Below are positions 45,331 through 58,046 of a stretch of DNA of 64,000 nucleotides, piece after piece. The translations under genes and the position numbers were made by a program. The notes under the pieces are model-generated. The model was given only the letters and a program-made list of their open reading frames with translations, was not told where the DNA came from and searched no databases. Numbering within the stretch: position 1 is the first letter of the stretch; each line of letters opens with the position of its first letter. This DNA comes from Epiperipatus broadwayi. Its lineage: Eukaryota; Onychophora; Udeonychophora; Euonychophora; Peripatidae. The DNA lies in the NCBI GenBank assembly GCA_028023455.1, contig JAQFVV010012402.1:14814483-14878482 (forward strand), in the 5' to 3' direction.

Positions 45331-48300
45331 TTCAAACATACCATTTCGCAAACGATTTACAAAATGTTATAAGAGCGAAACAAAAGTCTTACGTTTTACA
45401 AATTTATAATACTAGTGAAGCATCATCTGTAACATATCAACACTATTGCTGAGTTTCCCCCGTGTTTTTTTTGATCAAGATTCGTCTAATTGGAACAGCA
45501 ATAAATCCATTAGTGAATCTATTTCTTAATTGGATCTCTAAAATATTTCTTTATAAGATTTACAAACTGCCTAAAACAAAATCTGTACAGTAAAATAAAA
45601 AATATAAGAACAGAATAATAATAAACAGCCAGAAGCAGTTTCACAATAAATCTGAATCTTCTGAGAATGTTTTCTAATTAGTTTAATATTATATTAATTA
45701 AGTAGTTTGTTTTTTTAAAAAATTAGTTTATTAAAATGTTTTTAGTCCTATATATAATTGCTTGCTTTCTAATTTATAATTGTTTTTAACTATTTGAATA
45801 TAATTAAATATATGACTCACTATTATGATTTATAAAATTCATATTCTAAGTTTGTGCGCACTTTGATTCTTTGTTTTTATTTGACGCACATACGCAATCA
45901 CTTATTTATTAATGCAAGTCTTATTTGTCATTCAGAGCAAAAATTAAACTTGAGCTTTTGTTTGGCCTTAGTTCTTAATGCTTAGACAACTCTACTTTCT
46001 GTTCTTCAGAGAATGTAACACATTTAATAAATACTAATATTCGTGATATTTTTATGAGAATGTAACAAAATGTTGTCACACACTCCTCTGTAAATCAAAG
46101 AATTAACTTCACAATTGCCATTTTAAAATTTGTATTGTTACTTATCTATAACAGCTTTTATTAAATAGTTTTAAAAGTAATCCTTAGTGATTCAAGAAAC
46201 TAAGTTTAATTTACTCTTGAAGCCAAAATCAAGCGACATTCAAAAATGATATAGCAAAAAAAAAAAACAATTGCAAGGATTCAGATTCCCCCGGCCTCCT
46301 CTTTATTTTTAAAACTTTTTTCAATCCGTAATTACTTCATAAATGTAAAACATTAATAAACACTCTATCACTTAAAATTATTGAAACTGATTAAGAATTT
46401 GTCTGTCTGTTTATTTCCAAAAATTATTGTCAATCTTTATATGTAAAAGAAATGTTTGAAAAATATTATATGATGATATATATAAAACTAAGTAAAATTT
46501 AAAATATATTTTTTAAAAAGTTGCTAAACTATAATTCATAAATGCCCTGTATGATTTAGAGCAATGATTTGTAGTGGATTTTGGAGTTTGGATCAATATT
46601 CCAGAGATACCACTTACGGTGTTCGAATTTCTTAGGAACCCTTGGGCAATAAGCCATTCGATGACTTTTTGTGCTGTATGGTTTAGATCAGTGGTAGAAT
46701 AACAAATTCTGAAGCTTAACGCTTGAAAATCAATGCTCTAGCAATCACTTCTAGTGTTCAAACATTTTATGAATTCTCAAGCAATAAACCATTCAATTGT
46801 TTTCATTTTTTTTTCATAATTAATGATATATAAAATTAAGCAAAATTTGAAATAATATGTTATTTTAAATTAGCAAACTATAATTCGTATATTAATTTTT
46901 AATACTAATATAAACAAAAAATATTTTTAAATATTTTTTAGTCCGTCGTCATGTTAAATTTTGATATTGGTAATAAACTTTCTAAATTCTGTTCATGGAT
47001 GGCATTCGTATTACAAGAGCTATTTTCATTAAATTAAAATGGGTACTTTGTTATTCAAGTATACTTAATTAAATACAATATTGTTTTTATTTATTTATTT
47101 TTTTACTAATATTGTTTTTGTTTTTAAATGTTTTGGTTTACTAAAATATTGTTTCACTTTTATGTAATTTTTTTTAAATATGTATAAAATTTGACTTACT
47201 TTTTAAAATATTTTTATCATTATCATCATTAGAGTGACTGATAAATGATTTTTGCTGTTATAATTTCATGTTTTATGATGATTTTATAAACCAATTCTCA
47301 CAAATATTTCCACATAACCATATCTTTAAATGTTTTCAAATATATGTATATGTATTTGGGAGCACAGCCCAATTTGGTGCCAAATCCCTGACTCGATCTT
47401 ACCCTTTCAGCAAATCTTATGGGAAAATATTTATTTCTAACACTTCTTTCCAAGAATGACAATAAAAAACTATATGTAGGATTTAAAATAACCCTGATTT
47501 AATGCTTTACATAAAATCATCATTTATGATTTTTTGCAAAACTTCTCAAGCTAGCTGTGTATATCTAAATTCTATTCTGAAAGATTATTTATTGTCAAAG
47601 AAATGCTGAAAAATTCAAATATCTTAAGCTTTTTCCAGTTTTTATTCTCAGTAATAAAGATGCTGAAAAAATATTTAATTTAAAGAAATTTTTAAAAAAA
47701 ACTATCAGTTACATTTATATTTTTTAACAAAATTAAAATTACTTACGAAATAAGAATATAAAATAATCCCAAAATTGTCATTTCTGTTACCTACTTCTGT
47801 CACTTCCGTTATCTACTTCTGTCATTTATGATTTTATGTGTATAGGATAGATATAGTGTATCATCTTATGAAGCTGTCTTTTACTCTTTCAATTATACTT
47901 ATAGTTTTTTATTTCAATTTTGTTTTATTTTAATGCTCCAATTCAATTCATTTTAATGTCTTAGCATCTCTTATTTTTTGTTACATTTTTTAAAAATGTA
48001 TTTTTGTAGTTGTGCTAAAATTTTGATTACTTAATATGTTATAATCTTGTCTTATGTTCTTATGTAAGGGTGTGTGTGCATGTGTATTGTGTAATTTTTA
48101 ATTAAATTGTTTTGTGCAGTTCCTCAAAAGTTAACGTTTTCCTGGATTAAAACTCAACCTTTCACTTTTAATATGCAAACATTACATGGCCTGTCAAGTG
48201 ACTACTCATTTGATTATGTATTACTTTAATTATACTTTAAGTCTTGTATTCCTCTTCTCAGATTTTTTTTTATCTATACGTAGATAAATTAATAAATTAG

Positions 48301-48404
48301 TAGCACTAATAAAGAAATCCCAAAAAAAAAAGAATGTGTTATTAATTATATAAAATCTTGATAGATAATACAATTATTATGTAGCAATATTAATTTATAT
48401 ATAT
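45331..48404. other. A+T-rich intron stretch
   Basis: Apart from the tandem duplication at 46545-46810, nothing supportable is seen. Short ORFs at 45218-45409 and 47268-47459 have no motif and no splice context. Confidence 0.55.
46545..46810 (+). repeat. Diverged tandem duplication
   Basis: GTGTTCGAATTTCTTAGGAA...GGGCAATAAGCCATTCGATG recurs about 145 bases later as GTGTTCAAACATTTTATGAA...AAGCAATAAACCATTCAATT. Two decayed copies of an unidentified repeat. Confidence 0.4.
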
Positions 48405-51400
48405 TGTAACGATCCGGAGAATAGCAGCTTACCGTGATCTGCACTACAGGGCGCCATCTAGGCATTTGAACCTAGAAAAATTTATGAAGTAGGCAGATAC
48501 GTAAGTAAAAAAAAAAAAAAAAATTTTTTTATTTTATTTTATTTATATATTTTGATATCCGGTCGTTAGCCCATGTCACTAGCTCAGGGAGTAGCAGAGA
48601 TTTAATAATATAATATCTTATCTAATTATATTTCAATATTAAAAAATAAATAAAATAAGCCACTGTCAGTAATTAACATACAAAAATTTATTTACGCACA
48701 TATATATATAAGATTTAACATTATTATTTTAATATGTTTACTTTAACATTTAACATTATTTTTACTTTTATTTTAGATTTTTAATTTACATTTTAAATTT
48801 TATACTATTATTAGTTCGCACAGATTTGTTTAAAAATGTTGAGTATAGATCGGTTACATAGATTCCACCGTCAAAAACATTTCAAAATAAACATAAACGA
48901 TCAAAATACAAAATCATTGATAACGTCAATTGCAGAGGGAAATTTATAAGTAACCCAATAGCATTCACCATAAGATGCTTGCATTAACACCAATAACTTA
49001 AAAGACATCCGAATAAATACATTTTAGATACTCACCGTAAGGTATCAGTATTTACTGAATGTCTATATATATTTTCATCGAATATGAAAACCAAAAACAT
49101 AATCAACCGGTCACGAACCCATGCAAGCGTCTATACCCAACTTAAATTTAATGCATCTTTATTTAGAGTGTCGAGTATGAATGGACTACATAGATTTGCA
49201 TTTGAAAAGAAAATATTCAATCCTTGTTTAACCTTAGGCCAAAGGTTCGCAGTCAAACCAAACTCAATCCATCTGATATATCGATGTGTTCAATGTAATA
49301 CGAATATGGCAGCACAATTAGGTTAAGAGAAGAAACTGCTTCCCGTCAGATAGGAATATTACATCTATCAGACAAGAAGAGCAATGAAAAAAAAAAACTC
49401 CATCGAAAGGAACAGCGTTCTATGTCTTATAATCCCTTCCATAGACAAAACGGAAGTGTGCGGCATATACAAATGATTCTGCCCATTGCGAATCTTGCAT
49501 TACATCTACTAACTACACCAATATATCCAATCCATTGACCTAATTCAACTACGAAACGAATAACCTAAGATTACCCTCCCCTAATATAACTTTACAAATC
49601 TATATAGCCATTCACGCCCGACTTAAGTTTAATATTTATATAACTAGTTTAATGAAAAACAGAAATCATAATAAAACTTAAAGAACAAATAAATAAATAA
49701 ATGGAAATGATTTTACCAAAGAAATACATTAAATAAAATTATAACTAATTAATAAATAACGTTGGTCAGATAGGATTCTATTTGTATTATTTAAATACGG
49801 AAAGTTTTTAATTTAATGTTCATTAATTATAAAGTTCTTACGGTTTTAAACAGTTCATCTTTATCTGTTGCTTGCCATTTGAACATGAATTCCCATGCCA
49901 TCCTAAAAAGATTGTTTGAGTTAGCCGTTGTTTTTTATTATTTATCCGGAGGTTTTTTAGTTTAGTTGGTCCCTAATGTAGAAAAAAAAAACGATGTCAT
50001 TTCTCTTTTTTTTTTTTTAACAAAACTGAAGGGATTGAAGAGTGCGTCTTTTCAATCCCTTCTCCTTCAACTCCACACTAACACATATAGTCACATCGTA
50101 ATAACTAACTTTTCCTTTTATATTAATCTTAAGGATTGACTCAACATTACGTCATGATGGTGAAAACCTTTTCGTTGAGGTCTGATTTTCCGATGGATTT
50201 CTTTCATTTGCTAAAAGTTTCTATTGTTTTCCTATCTGACCGATGCTTATACATTTAAATGCCCAAAGGCTAGTTTACTAATTAAAATAATCATTTCCAT
50301 TTTACAAAAGATTAATTAATTTGTTTTCAAACTTAAACATATATTTTTATCTCTAAATCTTTTCTGAAAATTTAGTTTTAAACTACTTTTTCTTTAATAA
50401 AGTTTTATTTTAATAATTTTTCTCCTCTGTGCGATTTATATATATATACGAGTTTAAGGTAGAATTTATTTTCAATTTTTCTGTCTTAAAAAAAAAATTT
50501 TTAATGCGAACTTTTTATTTTAATGTTTAATAATAAAAAAAAATAATGTAACGTCATCTGTGCTCGTTACATATCAGTAAACTTGCTTAAAAAAAAAAAG
50601 AACAAAAAAAAAAATTTTTTTTACTTAGGGTTAGTAATTACGGTACACGATTAACAAAATTTACAAACATTCGGTTAGTATAAAGACTATTTACAAAAAA
50701 AAATGTTGACTATCGTTTTCCTAAGGGCCATTTACGTTCACACCTCCTCCCCACAAGAGTTCTATTATTTTTATTTTATATATATATACATTTTATTTTT
50801 ACACATGGCATGACAAGCAAGTTATTTAAATTATTTATTTAAGAAGGTTGCATTGAACTAAATACGTTTTGAAAGATAATGGATTTATACGTGTATATTT
50901 GTAGCACAATTATAAATACCACCAACTTATTTATGACTGATTAAAATGCTTAAATAGGATTACAGTGAAGTAAATTCCCAACGGTACTCATCATAAGGTA
51001 CCACATTTCGATCATAAACTTACGTGGCTGTGCGCGCCTATACACGTTAAAGCATAATATATATCAACAAACAAAAAAACATATTTATTGCAACCTTTTG
51101 ACTTTTTTTTTTTTTAAACAAAAATTAGTTTTAAAATTATTTATACTTTCTCGTGTTTAATATATATGCGCAATTTCTTCTGGCAGTGCTTTTATAAGAT
51201 TTAAAGTGTACGACTTTATGTAACAGATAAAAATATTTCATTTTGAAAAAAAGAAATTTACTCAGGGTATACGTGGTTTTTATTAATAGATCGGCCCAAG
51301 TTGGGTGGCCAGTTGTAACGATCCAGAGAATAGCAGCTTACCGTGATCTACACTACAGGGTGCCATCTAGGCATTTTAACCTAGAAAAATTTATAAAGTA

Positions 51401-51528
51401 GGCAGATACGTAAGTAAAAAAAAAAAAAAAAATTTTTTTTATTTTATTTATAAATTTTTCTAGGTTCAAATGCTTAGATGGTGCCCTGTAGTGCAGATCA
51501 CGGTAAGCTCCAAATCTGGATCGTTACA
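48405..51528. mobile_element. TGTAACGATCC-bounded element with hairpin right end
   Basis: The left end TGTAACGATCCGGAGAATAG (48405) is inverted at the right end (...GGATCGTTACA, 51528), about 80 bp of terminal inverted repeat flanked by TA-rich sequence. A direct copy of the left end also lies at 51314-51412, so 51314-51528 is by itself a hairpin of two about 80-bp arms around a poly-A/poly-T loop. The interior (48546-51310) is A+T-rich. It contains two diverged copies of a GAGTAT...TACATAGATT block (48840, 49168) and no recognisable protein; the 80-codon ORF at 49084 has no known motif. It could be a DNA transposon, or an LTR element whose ends resemble TIRs. Confidence 0.5.
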
Positions 51529-51738
51529 ATATATATATATATTTTTTAATTATGAGATAGCTTGCATTGTTGTATATAATTTACAAATCTATATTCACGT
51601 ACTGTGCAATAAGGTGGGAAATTCACACAAGAACATAAGTGTATATTCATTTATTTTACAATGTCATAAGAATTATCATACTTTTAATCTAAATATATTA
51701 GATGGAGATTTTATAACAAAGTAATCATGATTGTGGAA

Positions 51739-52647
51739 GTTGATTTCCGATTCAATGGTTTTATTACTAAAATTAAAAAAGGAAAACAACTTCATTTTCA
51801 TTAAATGTCTAATGCTAAAATTTGTATTATTATTTAAAACACATACACATTTATATTTAAAGTAGATCATTTAATGTTTATAAAATTGATTTTAAAATAG
51901 TTTACTTTCACTACTTTGTTTATAAAATTGATTTTAAAATAGTTTATTTTCACCGCCTGTTTTAATCAATTTGATTAAAAACAGACAAGCTTGCTAATTA
52001 TATATTCCTGTTGCTTTTATTGTAATTATTTTTAAAGTTAATTCTAAAAAAAGCGGAGATTTAGTTTTGTATTTGTCGTTTTTGTTTCAATTATCCCTGG
52101 TTGGAAATCTTAAATTAGATTGAGCGGGAAATTAATATTTGCCCTGCCTGGAATATAGAATGGACACTAATGAAAGTTTTGCACGGGAAATGTAGCAAGG
52201 CAAGGATAGTCCGCCAATTTTTAGAGAGAGATAGATAGATTATTAGACACACACTTGGATTATTGACTGCTAAGAGTCAGATGGTTTTGAGTAGCTGTTC
52301 AGACGTTTAATTGCCTGCTAAAAACTTAAATAATTATTGACAAACTTCGTTGCTGTGCAAGATGTCAAAATCTACCGCTATGGGTTTTGCCATCATTAGA
52401 ATGTCTTGCTAATTTAAACAAAGGACGGACCCACGCCTACCAGCTCTCCTTCAGTCATGCCATGAGCCTCTAAAATAAACACTGCCTCTACCTTGCCGCT
52501 GTTGAAGGACCTGAAAGTTGAACTATTATTAAAAGTGCGCACTCGTCACTAAATCACTAGAACTCTGCCTTACCGTAAGCTAAACTTTTTCCTATTCTAG
52601 CCAGGGTAAATAAATTGCGTTTAATTAAATCTCCGCTCAATCTAATG
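51739..52647 (+). repeat. Repeat unit U, copy 1, containing a 531-bp TIR element
   Basis: This about 909-base unit recurs almost identically at 57139-58045 and, inverted and truncated by the gap, at 62111-62952. Within it, 52115-52645 is bounded by inverted TTAGATTGAGCGG (left GGGAAATTAA, right complement AGATTTAATTAA). That makes a MITE-like insert with less A+T-rich contents and no ORF. A 42-base tandem duplication lies at about 51875-51950. The direct pair 5.4 kb apart could be long terminal repeats of the element between them, but no primer site follows unit U directly. Confidence 0.6.
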
Positions 52648-53248
52648 ATAAATGTTTTAAAATGGTATTGTTTTTTTTTAATTATTTATTATCTGTATGT
52701 ACTCTTTTCTAGTATTTAAAATGTGTTTTGGAATCTTAGTTTTAAGATTCAAAGTTTGTTTGCAATTTTCGTTTATCAGGGGGTGCATAAGGTGATTGTA
52801 TTTTATATGTTTAATATATACCTGATTATTTCGTTAACTATTACAAAACACATTGGCAGTTTTCATAATCTTTATTTATTTACCTGCCCTTTGTTGTACA
52901 ATAAAGAATCTTTAAACATGTTTCGTTTGCGCTTTTTGTGCAAACAACAAAATCTTTTTGCTGGCTATTTGTTAGGTTATTTCTTCGGGTTGTCTGAAAG
53001 TAGTCATTTCTTTCTGGATTATGTAAGATCGTAATCAAATATCTTTTGCTGTCTTGTAAGTGAGATCAACCACATTTACCTTGACTGTAGTATTACGCGC
53101 AGCAGTCCTGTGGCATTTTAACAACAGTAATTAGAATATTACTGCTCAGACGTTCGCGCTGGTTACATTGATTTCCGATGGGACAGTAACTGTTTTATTA
53201 TCCCTGATTCAGGAAGCTAGGGTTATTGTTTGTTTTTTTAATTTTACA
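52648..53248 (+). other. Segment V, between repeat U and tandem unit W1
   Basis: About 600 bases present once in plus orientation and once as a noisy inverted copy (61518-62110). Several overlapping plus-strand ORFs of about 100 codons, rich in Leu/Phe, have no motif. It may be part of a long terminal repeat if the retroelement interpretation is right. Confidence 0.35.
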
Positions 53249-54138
53249 ACTGGCCAGCAGGAAGGTATTATCCTAACCATTTCTTATATTTTAAGTGAGA
53301 GAATTTTATTGTCAAAATGTTTAATGCCTTCATGTTTGTCGTACTCTTGTGCACTCTCTGGTAAATATACGTATGTTAACAAGTCACTTTTATATTCATG
53401 CTCGATATCTTTACTATATTGTCTAACTTATAAAATTAATAAATTGTTTAAATTTATTTGGCTGACGTTTATCTTTGTGCTTTGATTTCTCAGCTGTCTA
53501 AATAATATTTAAGATATCTTGTTCCTCCCTGAGTGTAGTTCGGTGCCTTTTGATTCGCATATCCTTTTCACCCTAAAATAAATGTCTAGTTCCTATTTTC
53601 GGATTAGTGGCGCCCCCAGGGTCAGTATATGCGAATCTCAAAGATCTTTCTTCCGTTACATATATAGTAATTTTTGGCGCGTCAACGTGGAGCTTCCGAG
53701 TTTTCAAACCCATGTGAGATTTTGTTTAGACGGTTGAGAAAGATTTCAGGTGTAAGTGGCAAGATCTAGTCGGTAGTCGTTCGATTTTTGTTAATTATTG
53801 CATGTATTGTTGGAGCAGTTTGGTAGAACGGGGTTTCGTCTTTTTCATATGACATAAATAATAAATAGCGTATTTTCAAAAAAAAGTCTGTCGGAGTTAA
53901 TTTTTTTTGAAGAGTTAAATATATATAGTCCGTCTTTTTCATATGATATAAATAATAAATAGAGTTTTTTTTTGTTGTTGTTTAAAAAAAAAAAAATCGT
54001 TCAGAGTTAATTTTCGAATTTAAGAGTAGTAAAAATAGTTCGTTGTCTTCTTGCATATAAATAAATAGCGTTTATTTGCTTTGAGATTTTTGTTTAAAAA
54101 AAAAAAAAGTTAGTATAGCGAGTTAGCCTTGTATAAAA

Positions 54139-55062
54139 ATGGAAGGTAAAGAAGAAGGTGACAGGACAGCAGGTTTGGAAGAGAGCCCTGTTTTATTTAA
54201 ATACCCCCAGATAGGAGAAGAAGAAGAGAGTGAGACACAGATGATGATAAAGTTGATGATAGAAATACGACAAGAGTTGCTAGAAATGAAACAAGGTCAG
54301 CAAGCTGAGATGAAAGAAATACGACAAGAGTTGCTGGAAATGAAACAAAATATAACAAAACAAAAGATAGAAATAAAACAGAGTCAACAAACAATACTGG
54401 AGCAGCTGAAAGCAGAAATGAAAGAAATGAGAAGAGAAATGACAGGAAGAGTAGAAGAAACTCAACAAAAAGAAGTGGAGATGGAAAAGGATTTGGAAAA
54501 TGAGATGAGTAAAGAGAGTCAGGAAGTAGAAAAAGTAGTCGTAAAAGATAAAGAAATTGAATTAGCACAGGAGAGTACTAGGACAGAAAGGGTGGAAATA
54601 AAGTTTGAAATAAGTAGAGGGTGGAGAGAGATAGATAGTATGGTGGAGAAAGAAAATCTTTGAGACAGTTATAAGTTACCTCAAGAGGTTAAAAATGAGT
54701 TGAGTAAAATAACTGTTAGTTGTGAACAGGGATTTAAAACTAAGGAAAAGTTTTCGGAATATGATTTTAAAACAGAAATAAAAGCCATTTATAAAGCAAT
54801 CTTATTCAAGGCACGTAAAAAGTCTGTAGGAAATGAAGTGTTGCCATTTACTAGTGTTGATATGACGAAAAATAAAGTAGGAAAAGATGAACAATTGGGA
54901 AGTTTCGTTAAGAAAAAGATTCAGGTATATATGCTAGAAAGGAAAACAGAACGGGAAAGAGACAAAATCATAAATTCTAGGCAGGTAAAATATAAGAGAG
55001 GGAAAGGAACTTATTTCAGAAAATTAATAAAAAGAGTAAAAGAACTGCCGGACAAAAGTTAA
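54139..55062 (+). CDS. Coiled-coil, possibly Gag-like ORF with in-frame UGA (unit 1)
   Basis: One frame runs from ATG 54139 to TAA 55062, about 307 codons, with a single in-frame TGA at 54661-54663. The first 174 codons are acidic then strongly heptad-like; the block EIRQELLEMK occurs twice 17 residues apart, and M/K/E/Q dominate up to about residue 130. The part after the TGA is Lys-rich, without a zinc knuckle, protease or reverse transcriptase. The position after a tRNA-Lys-like primer site suggests a Gag-like protein of an LTR retroelement. That is inference: I recognise no family. The TGA is also present in unit 2 and in one inverted copy. Confidence 0.45.
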
Positions 55063-55965
55063 AGGGTCGGCTTTTAGCAACTGGCCAGCAGGAAGGTATT
55101 ATCCTAACCATTTCTTATATTTTAAGTGAGAGAATTTTATTGTCAAAATGTTTAATGCCTTCATGTTTGTCGTACTCTTGTGCACTCTCTGGTAAATATA
55201 CGTATGTTAACAAGTCACTTTTATATTCATGCTCGATATCTTTACTATATTGTCTAACTTATAAAATTAATAAATTGTTTAAATTTATTTGGCTGACGTT
55301 TATCTTTGTGCTTTGATTTCTCAGCTGTCTAAATAATATTTAAGATATCTTGTTCCTCCCTGAGTGTAGTTCGGTGCCTTTTGATTCGCATATCTCCTAA
55401 AATAAATGTCTAGTTCCTATTTTCGGATTAGTGGCGCCCCCAGGGTCAGTATATGCGAATCTCAAAGATCTTTCTTCCGTTACATATATAGTAATTTTTG
55501 GCGCGTCAACGTGGAGCTTCCGAGTTTTCAAACCCATGTGAGATTTTGTTTAGACGGTTGAGAAAGATTTCAGGTGTAAGTGGCAAGATCTAGTCGGTAG
55601 TCGTTCGATTTTTGTTAATTATTGCATGTATTGTTGGAGCAGTTTGGTAGAACGGGGTTTCGTCTTTTTCATATGACATAAATAATAAAAATAGCGTATT
55701 TTCAAAAAAAGTCTGTCGGAGTTAATTTTTTTGAAGAGTTAAATATATATAGTCCGTCTTTTTCATATGATATAAATAATAAATAGAGTTTTTTTTTGTT
55801 GTTGTTGTTTAAAAAAAAAAAAATCGTTCAGAGTTAATTTTCGAATTTAAGAGTAGTAAAAATAGTTCGTTGTCTTCTTGCATATAAATAAATAGCGTTT
55901 ATTTGCTTTGAGATTTTTGTTTAAAAAAAAAAAAAGTTAGTATAGCGAGTTAGCCTTGTATAAAA

Positions 55966-56889
55966 ATGGAAGGTAAAGAAGAAGGTGACAGGACAGCAGG
56001 TTTGGAAGAGAGCCCTGTTTTATTTAAATACCCCCAGATAGGAGAAGAAGAAGAGAGTGAGACACAGATGATGATAAAGTTGATGATAGAAATACGACAA
56101 GAGTTGCTAGAAATGAAACAAGGTCAGCAAGCTGAGATGAAAGAAATACGACAAGAGTTGCTGGAAATGAAACAAAATATAACAAAACAAAAGATAGAAA
56201 TAAAACAGAGTCAACAAACAATACTGGAGCAGCTGAAAGCAGAAATGAAAGAAATGAGAAGAGAAATGACAGGAAGAGTAGAAGAAACTCAACAAAAAGA
56301 AGTGGAGATGGAAAAGGATTTGGAAAATGAGATGACTAAAGAGAGTCAGGAAGTAGAAAAAGTAGTCGTAAAAGATAAAGAAATTGAATTAGCACAGGAG
56401 AGTACTAGGACAGAAAGGGTGGAAATAAAGTTTGAATTAAGTAGAGGGTGGAGAGAGATAGATAGTATGGTGGAGAAAGAAAATCTTTGAGACAGTTATA
56501 AGTTACCTCAAGAGGTTAAAAATGAGTTGAGTAAAATAACTGTTAGTTGTGAACAGGGATTTAAAACTAAGGAAAAGTTTTCGGAATATGATTTTAAAAC
56601 AGAAATAAAAGCCATTTATAAAGCAATCTTATTCAAGGCACGTAAAAAGTCTGTAGGAAATGAAGTGTTGCCATTTACTAGTGTTGATATGACGAAAAAT
56701 AAAGTAGGAAAAGATGAACAATTGGGAAGTTTCGTTAAGAAAAAGATTCAGGTATATATGCTAGAAAGGAAAACAGAACGGGAAAGAGACAAAATCATAA
56801 ATTCTAGGCAGGTAAAATATAAGAGAGGGAAAGGAACTTATTTCAGAAAATTAATAAAAAGAGTAAAAGAACTGCCGGACAAAAGTTAA
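55966..56889 (+). CDS. Coiled-coil, possibly Gag-like ORF with in-frame UGA (unit 2)
   Basis: Second copy of the ORF at 54139-55062, offset by 1,827 bases, with the same TGA at 56488-56490. Two amino-acid differences are visible in the first part (Ser to Thr in the NEM-KES block, Ile to Leu in FE-SRG), and the second part appears identical. Retention of an open frame on both sides of the TGA argues against long neutral decay, but the copies may be too recent to test this. Confidence 0.45.
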
Positions 56890-57138
56890 AGGGTCGGCTT
56901 TTAGCAATCGGACGGATTGTTTTAAAACAGATAAAAAAAAAAAAAATTTGTTAATGATTTATGAGAATAGATAAATGTAAGAAATGAAATATTGTTTTGG
57001 TTTTTCATGAGTGCGTTCAGCCAAATTTCTAGGGGTAGTTTTTAAAATGTTTATAGTTTTTAAAAAAAAAAAAAGAGGAAAAAAGTTGCAGGAATGTTTT
57101 TTTTTTTTTTTGATCACATGGTGAGGCAGTTGAGCCAG

Positions 57139-58045
57139 ATTGATTTCCGATTCAATGGTTTTATTACTAAAATTAAAAAAGGAAAACAACTTCATTTTCA
57201 TTAAATGTCTAATGCTAAAATTTGTATTATTATTTAAAACACATACACATTTATATTTAAAGTAGATCATTTAATGTTTATAAAATTGATTTTAAAATAG
57301 TTTACTTTCACTACTTTGTTTATAAAATTGATTTTAAAATAGTTTACTTTCACCGCCTGTTTTAATCAATTTGATTAAAAACAGACAAGCTTGCTAATTA
57401 TATATTCCTGTTGCTTTTATTGTAATTATTTTTAAAGTTAATTCTAAAAAAAGCGGAGATTTAGTTTTGTATTTGTCATTTTTGTTTCAATTATTCCTGG
57501 TTGGAAGTCTTAAATTAGATTGGGTGGGAAATTAATATTTGCCCTGCCTGGAATATAGAATGGAGACTAATGAAAGTTTTGCGTGGGAAATGTAGCAAGG
57601 CAAGGATAGCCCACCAATTTTTAGAGAGAGATAGATAGATTATTAGACACACACTTGGATTATTGACTGCTAAGAGTCAGATGGTTTTGAGTAGCTGTTC
57701 GGACATTTAATTGCCTGCTAAAAACTTAAATAATTATTGACAAACTTTGTTGCTGTGCAAGATGTCAAAATCTACCGCTATGGGTTTTGCCATCATTAGA
57801 ATGTCTTGCTAATTTAAACAAAGGACGGACCCACGCCTACCAGATCTTCTTCAGTCATGCCATGAGCCTCTAAAATAAACACTGCCTCTACCTTGCCACT
57901 GTTGAAGGACCTGAAAGATGAACTATTATCAAAAGTGTGCACTCGTCACTAAATCACTAGAACTCTGCCTTACCGTAAGCTAAACTTTTTCCTATTCTAG
58001 CCAGGGTAAATAAATTGCATTTAATTAAATCTCCGCTCAATCTAA
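57139..58045 (+). repeat. Repeat unit U, copy 2
   Basis: Direct repeat of 51739-52647 with scattered substitutions. Its internal TTAGATTG(G/A)G... element is at about 57515-58045. It is preceded by an A/G-rich tract (57061-57084) that could be a polypurine tract. Immediately after it the sequence switches to the inverted copy of the coiled-coil ORF region at 58047. Confidence 0.6.
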
Positions 58046-58046
58046 T

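Larger units (their letters stand above)
53249..56905 (+). repeat. Two tandem 1,827-bp units (W1, W2)
   Basis: 53249-55077 and 55078-56905 are near-identical, differing mainly by a few indels (e.g. CCTTTTCACCC present only in unit 1 at about 53563) and single-base changes. The unit contains a primer-binding-like TGGCGCGTCAACGTGG (53675-53690; 55497-55512), a leader with A/T runs, and the coiled-coil ORF. The junction CAACTGGCCAG shows short homology between the unit start and end. Such high identity points to a recent duplication or an assembly repeat. Confidence 0.8.

Noticed and set aside
54197-54568. Long minus-strand ORF rich in Leu/Phe/Ser opposite the coiled-coil ORF
   Set aside because: It is the antisense shadow of the Lys/Glu-rich frame; the same applies to 56024-56295 and 58373-58660.
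51739-58045. Complete LTR retrotransposon with unit U as its LTRs
   Set aside because: Unit U lacks TG...CA ends and is not followed by a primer site; the primer-like site is 1 kb further in, and no pol is present. Kept only as one possibility.
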